The translations under genes and the position numbers were made by a program. From NCBI GenBank assembly GCA_900322025.1, contig ONYJ01000010.1:1-29714 (forward strand): 29,714 bases of DNA, given 5' to 3'. Source of the stretch: an uncultured Bacteroidales bacterium (GTDB lineage Bacteria > Bacteroidota > Bacteroidia > Bacteroidales > UBA932). The notes under the pieces were generated by a model. The model worked only from the letters and a program-made list of their open reading frames with translations, made no database searches and was not told where the DNA came from. This document shows, piece after piece, positions 23,528 through 29,714 of this stretch (positions are counted from its first letter, which is position 1; each line of letters opens with the position of its first letter).

Positions 23528-24970
23528 ATGAAAACATTAAGGAATATATTAGTTTTATTACTTATCAGCATAGGCTTGTATTCGTGTGATTCTTTGCTGG
23601 ATGTGGAAACCAAGCATGCTCTTCCTCAAGAAGACATTGAGAATGAAGACGGAGCAAGAAGTCTGATAATAGGTGTATATGATCTTATGCAGGAGCCTAC
23701 ATTTGCAGGTAGAGATCTTCTTACCCTGCCAGATGTGTTGGGCGACAATGTGAAACTTAATGCAGGTGCTACTCGATATACAAGACAATATCAGTTTACC
23801 CCATATTATAACATTGATATATGGCAGGCTGCATATAGGCAGATAGTATCGTTGAACGAGGCCCTGTTCTATTTGAATAAGTTGGAAGAAACCCCTTCGG
23901 TAAAAGCCCTTAAAGGAGAAGCTCTCTTTCTGAGAGCATACGATTACTTCTATCTTGCAAGCATATACGGACGTATGCCTGGCCGTCTGGTAGATGGTTT
24001 TGATCTCTGTGTTCCGCTTGTTACAGAGCCTTTCTTTAATAATGGAGGTAATATTTCTGAACAAGCATCTGTGGCCAGAGATAAGGTGGATGTTGTGTGG
24101 GCTCAGATAGTAAAAGACTTGAACGATGCTTTTGACTATATGAACGGTAATGATAAGGGCAACTTCCCTTACAGAGCTTCTGCTATTTCTGCAAAAGCTT
24201 TGCTTTCAAGAGTATATCTCTATATGGGTAAATGGACGGAATCTGCAGAAGCAGCAACTTATGTGCTTAACAATGCCTCTGTAAAGATTTATTCCGGAGC
24301 TCAGTACACCAGCATATTTTCTTCTGGTGCAGAGAGCCTTTGGCAGCTTCATTACACAGAACCTGAGAACCTGCTTTCTTCTTCTTTGCATTCTGTGTAT
24401 GGGACAAAAGACGATGGCTACAGAGATGCAGAAGGCTATGGGAATGGTAAGGGAACCGGCGATGCAACGCTATCTGTCACAGACGATTTTGTAGCATTGA
24501 TAGATCAGGCAAAAGATATACGATTCGGAGCATTGAGAAAAGTGAAAGTATCTGGTCAGAAACTATGGTGGACAATTAAGTTCAACTCATGGCAGAAAGC
24601 AGACCTCTTTGGTTTGGACGATGTTCCGCTTATCAGAATTTCTGAGATGATTCTCAATAGAGCTGAGGCGTATGCTCATCTTAACAATATGACAAATGCC
24701 CGTAAAGATATCAATGAGTTTAGGGTATGCAGAGGAATAGGTAATACATCTGTTCCTGATTCAGGATTACTTGAAGAGATTCTGCTTCAGAGAAGAATAG
24801 AGTTTGCTTTTGAAGGACACAGATATTTCGATCGCAAGAGACTTGGTTTGGATATTCTTCGTCCGGAGGGTTTACCTACCATTCCGTACTCCGATTATAG
24901 AGTAGTGGCAGCTATAGGAACAACCGAGTTGGATGTTAACAAACTGCTTGTTCAAAATCCAGGTTATTAA
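23528..24970 (+). CDS. SusD/RagB-family substrate-binding lipoprotein
   Basis: A 480-residue outer-membrane lipoprotein that caps the SusC barrel and binds the substrate. The signal peptide ends in L-Y-S-C, with the lipidated cysteine at residue 20, followed by D-S-L-L-D-V-E, the usual start of SusD proteins. The TPR-rich N-terminal half contains W-Q-A-A-Y-R-Q-I and A-L-F-L-R-A-Y-D-Y-F-Y-L, which are standard SusD signatures. The C-terminal part contains R-I-S-E-M-I-L-N-R-A-E-A-Y-A and R-R-I-E-F-A-F-E-G-H-R-Y-F-D, also standard. The length is in the normal range (450-550). Confidence 0.97.
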   Translation: MKTLRNILVLLLISIGLYSCDSLLDVETKHALPQEDIENEDGARSLIIGVYDLMQEPTFAGRDLLTLPDVLGDNVKLNAGATRYTRQYQFTPYYNIDIWQAAYRQIVSLNEALFYLNKLEETPSVKALKGEALFLRAYDYFYLASIYGRMPGRLVDGFDLCVPLVTEPFFNNGGNISEQASVARDKVDVVWAQIVKDLNDAFDYMNGNDKGNFPYRASAISAKALLSRVYLYMGKWTESAEAATYVLNNASVKIYSGAQYTSIFSSGAESLWQLHYTEPENLLSSSLHSVYGTKDDGYRDAEGYGNGKGTGDATLSVTDDFVALIDQAKDIRFGALRKVKVSGQKLWWTIKFNSWQKADLFGLDDVPLIRISEMILNRAEAYAHLNNMTNARKDINEFRVCRGIGNTSVPDSGLLEEILLQRRIEFAFEGHRYFDRKRLGLDILRPEGLPTIPYSDYRVVAAIGTTELDVNKLLVQNPGY

Positions 24971-24988
24971 CAGAAAAACCAGATTGAG

Positions 24989-26014
24989 ATGAAAACAATA
25001 ACATTAAAATCAATAATGGCAATTATGGCCGTTGCAGTTCTCTTCTCCTGTCAGAAAGAAGACTGGACTTATAAGGGCCCGCAATACTTTGAATTCAGTG
25101 CCTCTGAAAACGGGCAAACTGCTTCAAACGGAGAATATGTAAAGGAGAATGGAGAAATTGGCTTAGATGCCGTGTGTGTGCAGCTTGTGAAACACTCCAA
25201 TGCTCCGGTAACTGTTGCATACAAAATAGTGGATGAGGTGTATTTTCTCAAGGATGAGAGCCGCCTTGTTTCCGAACTGCCTGCCGGAAAACCTGCAGAA
25301 CAGATAGAAGTTCGTCCTTCCACAGCGGAATACGGTACAGAATATGAGATTATATCCGAAGGCAATACAACCTTTTCTCCTTCTACAAAGAGCGGTACCA
25401 TAACTATACCGGCCGGAGAGTATTTTGGATATATCAAAGTAAACATGAAGGTTAAATCCGGCAACAATTTCTATATAGTGCTTGTAGATTCACCAGATAC
25501 AAAGGCTAATAAGCCAAGTTCTATACTGAACTATGTAATGATGCCGGAGAAGATAGTATATTTTGAAGAGTCGTTCTTAACAGAGATACCTTCTACCTTT
25601 ACCATCATAGACAAAGACGGAGATGGTTACTGCTGGGAATACTATGGCGGTGAGGCTACTTCAGATTCTTGGAAGAGTGGAGGTATAGGTCCTCTTACTC
25701 CGGAAAACTATCTTGTAACCCCTGCTATAGCAATCGGAACAAAGATGAAGACCGCCTTTGTAAGCTTTGAGGTTGCAGCAAAATATGACGAGGGCTACAG
25801 AGTTGTTATATCTACATCGCCGATAACCATAGACAACTGCCGAGATGCAGAAGTTGCTCTGGATTGGCAGATAACAGAAAGTAGTAGCTTTGTAACCATA
25901 AATGTTGATATTTCTGCCTACAGGGGTGAAACTGTTTATGTTGCTCTTGTACACGGAAATTGTACAGACCAGTACTATATCAGAGTAAAGAATCTGTCTG
26001 TGTACGGATTGTAG
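24989..26014 (+). CDS. Surface lipoprotein with cleaved-adhesin-like C-terminal domain
   Basis: A 341-residue lipoprotein directly after susD, in the position of accessory surface-binding proteins. The signal peptide ends F-S-C with C21, and the next residues Q-K-E-D are like the Bacteroidota export signal that sends lipoproteins to the cell surface. The middle (about 30-180) is beta-rich and resembles the DUF4843-type lipoproteins found with SusCD. The C-terminal part (about 190-341) has F-E-E-S-F, then D-K-D-G-D-G-Y-C-W, S-G-G-I-G-P-L-T-P-E-N-Y-L-V-T-P and a beta-sandwich pattern ending in I-R-V-K-N-L-S-V-Y-G. This is like the cleaved-adhesin domain of gingipains and related adhesins. The likely role is binding the polymer on the cell surface. 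No enzyme motif is seen. Confidence 0.78.
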   Translation: MKTITLKSIMAIMAVAVLFSCQKEDWTYKGPQYFEFSASENGQTASNGEYVKENGEIGLDAVCVQLVKHSNAPVTVAYKIVDEVYFLKDESRLVSELPAGKPAEQIEVRPSTAEYGTEYEIISEGNTTFSPSTKSGTITIPAGEYFGYIKVNMKVKSGNNFYIVLVDSPDTKANKPSSILNYVMMPEKIVYFEESFLTEIPSTFTIIDKDGDGYCWEYYGGEATSDSWKSGGIGPLTPENYLVTPAIAIGTKMKTAFVSFEVAAKYDEGYRVVISTSPITIDNCRDAEVALDWQITESSSFVTINVDISAYRGETVYVALVHGNCTDQYYIRVKNLSVYGL

Positions 26015-26032
26015 CACTAACATAAAGCAAAG

Positions 26033-27133
26033 ATGATAGACGAAAGACTAAAACAAATATTTGACGACCTTACTTCCATAGATGCCACTTCCGGCAACGA
26101 AGCTCCTGTGGCAGAGTATATCAGGAAGTTTGTTCAAAAATTGGGTATAGATTGTGAGATAGATGGAGCCGCTTCTCTTTCCGGAGGCAATAGCGGAAAT
26201 GTTATTGTTAAGGTTAGAGGGGGAGGGAATCACTTCCTCGCCGCTCACATGGATACTCCTCGCTCAACTAAAGGATTAGTACGCAGATACTTAGAAGATA
26301 GAATAACTTCAGATGGGACTACGCCTTTGGGGGTAGATGACCGCGGGGGGCTTTCGTCTATTCTCTATGCTTTGGAAAAAGCTATTGCTAACGGCAAAAT
26401 ACAGCCTTGTACCTTGCTTTTTACTGTTTGTGAGGAAACCACACTGGCCGGCTCTACTTTTTATACGCCCACACCAGAGATAAAATATGGATTTATCTTT
26501 GATTCGTATATGAGCCCTCCTGCTTTTGTGAGCGAAACTTGCGGACTTTTGGAGTTTGGCGTAACTTTTTACGGACAATCTTCTCATGCCGGTATAGCTC
26601 CTGAAAGAGGGGTTAGTGCAATTCAAGTTGCAAGTGAGGCGATTACTAAGTTTCCTTACGGAAAGTTAGGCGATAAGGATACGGGCAATATAGGGGTAAT
26701 AAAAGGAGGTTCTGCCACAAATGTGGTTTGCGACCGAGTAGAGATTTTGGGTGAAATCCGCAGTGGTAATCTTGAGGAAGGCGAAAAGCGTTTCAAAAAA
26801 ATTATAGAAGAGTTTGAGGCTGTATGTGTAAAACACGGAGCTTCAATGGAATACCATAGCGCATGGGATTTTACCCCTTATTACATTCATTCCCAAGATG
26901 AGCCTTACAAGCACTTGGAGGCTGTAACCAAATCGTTGGGAATGAAACCTCTGCCTATGAAGTCTATGGGCGGTAGCGATGCTAATGCAATGAATAAAAA
27001 AGGAATAAAAACCATAAACATAGGAGTTGGTGCTCAGAATCCTCACGGCAACGATGAGTTTATTCTATATGAAGATTTTACCAAAGCCTCTCAAATAGCT
27101 TATGGTCTTATGACTACAATTTTGGAAGACTGA
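26033..27133 (+). CDS. M20-family metallopeptidase, PepT-like
   Basis: A 366-residue di-zinc aminopeptidase-type hydrolase without signal peptide, so cytoplasmic. Metal and catalytic residues are in place: H72 and D74 in A-A-H-M-D-T, the bridging aspartate in G-V-D-D-R-G-G (100-106), general base E134/E135 in C-E-E-T, D157 in F-D-S, and H338 in N-P-H-G-N-D-E. The dimerisation (lid) domain carries Y-G-Q-S-S-H-A-G-I-A-P (180-190). The family contains tripeptide and dipeptide aminopeptidases (PepT, PepT-like). It is 18 bases after the preceding lipoprotein gene and 1 base before the S51 gene, so it belongs to the same unit and probably degrades imported short peptides. Confidence 0.93.
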   Translation: MIDERLKQIFDDLTSIDATSGNEAPVAEYIRKFVQKLGIDCEIDGAASLSGGNSGNVIVKVRGGGNHFLAAHMDTPRSTKGLVRRYLEDRITSDGTTPLGVDDRGGLSSILYALEKAIANGKIQPCTLLFTVCEETTLAGSTFYTPTPEIKYGFIFDSYMSPPAFVSETCGLLEFGVTFYGQSSHAGIAPERGVSAIQVASEAITKFPYGKLGDKDTGNIGVIKGGSATNVVCDRVEILGEIRSGNLEEGEKRFKKIIEEFEAVCVKHGASMEYHSAWDFTPYYIHSQDEPYKHLEAVTKSLGMKPLPMKSMGGSDANAMNKKGIKTINIGVGAQNPHGNDEFILYEDFTKASQIAYGLMTTILED

Positions 27134-27134
27134 T

Positions 27135-28001
27135 ATGAAGAAAACAATTCTGGCATTAAGTGCCGTATTTATATCTTTTTTCTCTTCTTGCAAACAATGC
27201 GAGAAGGGAGAGCAATTAGAGTTCCTGCCAGAAAACATAACGGCAAAAGGAACCTTAGTTATAGAAGGAGGGGGCGACCGTATTGCTCCTATTTTGAATA
27301 AGATAATAGAAAAAGGTGGAGGGCCGGACTGCAAGTTATTAGTAATTCCGTTTGCCAGCCAGATGTCAGATACAGGCCCAAGACAGGCCGAAGAATTTCG
27401 TGCGCTCGGATGCAAGAATGCCGATTATATAATGTGCGAAAAAGACTCCATAGATAATCCGGAAAATCTTGCCAAGTTAGATGGCGTAACAGCTGTTTTC
27501 CTTTCGGGCGGCGATCAGAATCGTCTGAAAGAATTCCTTAGCGGAACAAAATTCTTCCACAAGATGCTCAAAATTTATCAAGACGGAGGTGTAATAGGTG
27601 GCACCAGCGCAGGTGCTGCTATTCAGAGCCGTATAATGCTTACCGGAAGACAGATAAATGTAGGAGCAGATGAAGAATCGCCTGTCTTCAACGAAATAAA
27701 AAGCAATTATGTTGAAACAAAAGAGGGCTTTGGCTTTTTGGACAATATAATTATAGACCAACATTTTATAGCCCGCCGCCGTCAGGTGAGGCTCATCAAT
27801 GTTTTGTTAGACAATCCAGGATATCGTGGGCTTGGCATAGATGAGGAGAGCGCCGTGGTTGTAAATCCAGATAAAACGATAGAAGTGGTAGGTACAGGAT
27901 GCGCGATGCTTTTTGAGCCTTACAAGAAAGGAGAAGACGGCAGTAACGCACATAGCTTTAAGCTGACCGTACTCTATCCGGGAGACAAGTATAACATATA
28001 G
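27135..28001 (+). CDS. Cyanophycinase-family (peptidase S51) lipoprotein
   Basis: A 288-residue serine hydrolase of the S51 family. The signal peptide ends in S-S-C (lipidated C19), so the enzyme sits in the periplasm or on the outer membrane. The fold markers are F-L-S-G-G-D-Q (122-128), the nucleophile S158 in G-G-T-S-A-G (155-160), D-Q-H-F-I-A-R-R-R-Q-V-R-L (208-220), which is the strong cyanophycinase-group motif, and G-L-G-I-D-E-E-S-A (232-240). Family members are cyanophycinases (cyanophycin to beta-Asp-Arg dipeptide), dipeptidase E (Asp-X) and relatives. The D-Q-H-F motif and secretion signal point to the extracellular cyanophycinase-like branch, but the substrate is not proven. It lies between the PepT-like peptidase and the transporter. 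Confidence 0.9.
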   Translation: MKKTILALSAVFISFFSSCKQCEKGEQLEFLPENITAKGTLVIEGGGDRIAPILNKIIEKGGGPDCKLLVIPFASQMSDTGPRQAEEFRALGCKNADYIMCEKDSIDNPENLAKLDGVTAVFLSGGDQNRLKEFLSGTKFFHKMLKIYQDGGVIGGTSAGAAIQSRIMLTGRQINVGADEESPVFNEIKSNYVETKEGFGFLDNIIIDQHFIARRRQVRLINVLLDNPGYRGLGIDEESAVVVNPDKTIEVVGTGCAMLFEPYKKGEDGSNAHSFKLTVLYPGDKYNI

Positions 28002-28015
28002 AAAAACTGAAGATT

Positions 28016-29584
28016 ATGGCAGCAGGCAAAAAAATACCCCATACTTTTGTCATTATAGGATTCGTACTTATGATATGCGGAATTCTGACTTGGATTGTTC
28101 CGGCAGGAGAATTTGAGCATCAGATGGTTAATGTAAACGGAGCAGAACGCGATATTATAGTGGCAGATTCTTACCATCAGGTAGAAAGCAATCCTCAAAG
28201 CTGGCAGGTACTGGGCGCAATAGTAGATGGCTTTAAGCGTCAGGCTGCCATAATAGCCTTTGTGCTTATAATAGGCGGAGCTTTTCAAATATTAAACAGC
28301 AGCAGAGCCATAGACTTTGGCATTCGCTCTTTTCTGAGAAAAGTGCATAAACACTGGACCATTATTGTTGCTACAATGCTAATTTTCAGCATATTCGGAG
28401 CGGTATTTGGCATGAGCGAAGAAACAATAGCGTTTGTTATAATATTTGTTCCATTGGCCATTTCCATGGGCTACGATTCCATAACCGGAGTACTTATGGT
28501 ATATGTGGCTGCCCATATAGGCTTCAGCGGGGCGGTGTTCAACCCATTCACCATAGGAATAGCTCAGGGGTTGAGTGGTCTTCCCCTGTTTTCCGGCTTT
28601 GAATATAGACTGGTAGTATGGGTGATTCTAACCATGCTTATAATAGCCTTTGTTTTGTGGTATGCCAATAGGGTAAAGAAAAATCCAAAGCTAAGTCCTA
28701 CATACAAAATAGACGAATACTGGCGCAATAGAGAGAAGGAGAGTGCCGAAATGCAGTTTCAGGAGAAGACTCCTTTGTCTGCATGGATTATATTTGCACT
28801 TTCTTCAATAGTTCTTGTGGTAGCCTCTGTGTTATATCCTAAGACAACAGTTACCTTAGGGGGAAAGGAGCTTTCTTTTGTTTGTATTCCTGTTATTTCT
28901 GCTCTATATGTAATTGTCGGACTAATAACGCTCAGAAAATCTTACTTATACTTTATACTTAGCGTATTGGCTTTTACAATAATATTTTTGGTTGTAGGCG
29001 TTTTGGGATATGGTTGGTATGTAAAAGAAATATCTGCTTTATTCTTAGGAATGGGAATAATAAGCGGAGTTGCCATGGGTAGCGGAGCTAACAAGATAGC
29101 CGTAGAATTTGTAAACGGGGCCAAGGACATACTTTCTGCCGCATTGATAGTTGGTCTTGCCGGAGGTATAATAGAGGTGCTTACAGCCGGAAGGGTTATG
29201 GACACCATTCTTTATGGTTTGGCAGAGACTATGGATGGTACAAGCAGGGGAGGAACCGTTTCCATAATGTACGGAATTCAAACAGCTTTAAATCTGTTTA
29301 TACCATCGGGGACAGCCAAAGCAGCCCTTACTATGCCTATAATGGCTCCTTTCTCCGATGTGATAGGACTAAGCCGTCAGGCAACGGTTATGGCATATCA
29401 GTTTGGAGACGGATTTACCAATATGATTACTCCAACTTCGGCAGTTTTGATGGGAGTGTTGGGGGTTGCTAAAATTCCTTATGAACTATGGCTTAAATGG
29501 TTCTGGAAGATATTGTTGGCGTTTATGCTTATAGGTCTTCTGCTTTTGATGCCAACGGTGTATATGAACCTTAACGGCTTTTGA
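28016..29584 (+). CDS. YfcC/DcuC-superfamily inner-membrane transporter
   Basis: A 522-residue polytopic membrane protein with about 12 hydrophobic helices. It begins K-K-I-P-H-T-F-V-I-I-G-F-V and has T-W-I-V-P-A-G-E-F (27-35), the opening typical of the YfcC family, which is related to the C4-dicarboxylate carrier DcuC and to arginine/ornithine-type carriers. The conserved segments F-G-M-S-E-E-T-I-A-F (about 127-136), A-H-I-G-F-S-G-A-V-F-N-P-F-T (about 166-179) and N-L-F-I-P-S-G-T-A-K-A-A-L-T-M-P-I (near residue 430) fit the family. In bacteria it is often next to peptidase genes. The probable cargo is an amino acid, basic amino acid or short peptide. It is the last gene of the locus, 14 bases after the S51 gene, and a terminator follows. 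Confidence 0.9.
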   Translation: MAAGKKIPHTFVIIGFVLMICGILTWIVPAGEFEHQMVNVNGAERDIIVADSYHQVESNPQSWQVLGAIVDGFKRQAAIIAFVLIIGGAFQILNSSRAIDFGIRSFLRKVHKHWTIIVATMLIFSIFGAVFGMSEETIAFVIIFVPLAISMGYDSITGVLMVYVAAHIGFSGAVFNPFTIGIAQGLSGLPLFSGFEYRLVVWVILTMLIIAFVLWYANRVKKNPKLSPTYKIDEYWRNREKESAEMQFQEKTPLSAWIIFALSSIVLVVASVLYPKTTVTLGGKELSFVCIPVISALYVIVGLITLRKSYLYFILSVLAFTIIFLVVGVLGYGWYVKEISALFLGMGIISGVAMGSGANKIAVEFVNGAKDILSAALIVGLAGGIIEVLTAGRVMDTILYGLAETMDGTSRGGTVSIMYGIQTALNLFIPSGTAKAALTMPIMAPFSDVIGLSRQATVMAYQFGDGFTNMITPTSAVLMGVLGVAKIPYELWLKWFWKILLAFMLIGLLLLMPTVYMNLNGF

Positions 29585-29595
29585 AAATAGAATCT

Positions 29596-29630
29596 AAAAA
29601 AAACCGCACATAACTTGTGCGGTTTTTTTT
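29596..29630 (+). terminator. Rho-independent terminator ending the SusCD/peptidase locus
   Basis: AACCGCACA (29602-29610) pairs with TGTGCGGTT (29616-29624) around a 5-base loop. It has an A-run before and T-run after, so it also works for transcription in the opposite direction (after tRNA-Ser). It lies 12 bases after the transporter stop. Confidence 0.93.
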
Positions 29631-29631
29631 G

Positions 29632-29714
29632 CGGTGAGGGCGAGATTCGAACTCGCGGAACCGTAAACCGGTTCGGCAGTTTAGCAAACTGCTGGATTCA
29701 GCCACTCTCCCACC
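29632..29714 (-). tRNA. tRNA-Ser (anticodon GCT), first bases cut by the window edge
   Basis: On the minus strand the anticodon stem GCAGT/ACTGC encloses loop TTGCTAA, giving GCT (anticodon at 29683-29685). There is a long variable arm (GAACC...GGTTC), typical of serine tRNA. The T arm is GCGAG-TTCGAAT-CTCGC, and the 3' acceptor strand is CCTCACC with discriminator G. About five 5' bases of the acceptor (expected GGTGA) are beyond the window. CCA is not encoded. Confidence 0.93.

Noticed and set aside
1..29714. CRISPR array, insertion sequence or prophage
   Set aside because: No regularly spaced repeats, transposase, integrase or phage structural genes are seen on either strand.

Overview
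The window looks like a chromosomal segment of a Bacteroidota bacterium, most likely order Bacteroidales. The evidence is a complete ECF sigma / FecR anti-sigma / SusC (with STN domain) / SusD block, short-peptide lipoproteins with Bacteroidota-style export signals, an alpha2-type glycyl-tRNA synthetase, and several promoters fitting the Bacteroidota consensus (TTTG, about 19-21 bases, TAnnTTTG) rather than the E. coli -35/-10. The genus cannot be named from the sequence alone.

Layout. (1) 1-1457, minus strand: a restriction-modification pair (endonuclease, then a methyltransferase cut by the left window edge). It is visibly AT-richer than its surroundings and has its own promoter in the 3' end of hflX, so it looks like an acquired module. 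(2) 1475-4464, minus: hflX, a TonB-family protein, and malate dehydrogenase. (3) 4545-6994, plus: ybeY and mnmG, overlapping by 4 bases. (4) 6995-7331: a 337-base AT-rich gap between convergent genes, packed with small dyads. It carries a 16-base parS-like palindrome (TGTTCCTCGTGGAACA) that is repeated exactly inside mnmG about 600 bases upstream. (5) 7332-11995, minus: a compact run of six genes read as ydfG-like dehydrogenase, ruvA, menA, gcvH, threonine aldolase, GNAT-like protein. (6) 12053-16382, plus: sufS, a SufE-SufT(MIP18) fusion, folK and glyS. (7) 16425-16831: a transcription unit with a strong promoter, a 64-codon acidic ORF of unknown function, tRNA-Pro(TGG) 8 bases after its stop, and a strong terminator. 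(8) 16876-29584, plus: one long co-directional locus with a membrane-spanning TPR-HTH regulator, ECF sigma factor, FecR anti-sigma factor, SusC, SusD, a surface lipoprotein with a cleaved-adhesin-like domain, an M20 (PepT-like) peptidase, a lipoprotein of the cyanophycinase/S51 family, and a YfcC-family inner-membrane transporter, ending in a strong terminator. A tRNA-Ser(GCT), missing its first bases, lies on the minus strand at the right edge.

How the parts work together. The last region is the most interesting. Its content is proteolytic and transport-related, with no glycoside hydrolase in sight, so it reads as a nutrient-utilisation locus for a peptide-like polymer rather than a glycan. 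SusC/SusD would capture and import the substrate. The S51 lipoprotein would cut it outside the cytoplasm (cyanophycin or another aspartyl-peptide is one candidate). The YfcC carrier would take products across the inner membrane, and the M20 peptidase would finish hydrolysis in the cytoplasm. The sigma/anti-sigma pair and the TPR-HTH protein would provide two layers of control. The substrate assignment is inference; the gene family calls are firm.
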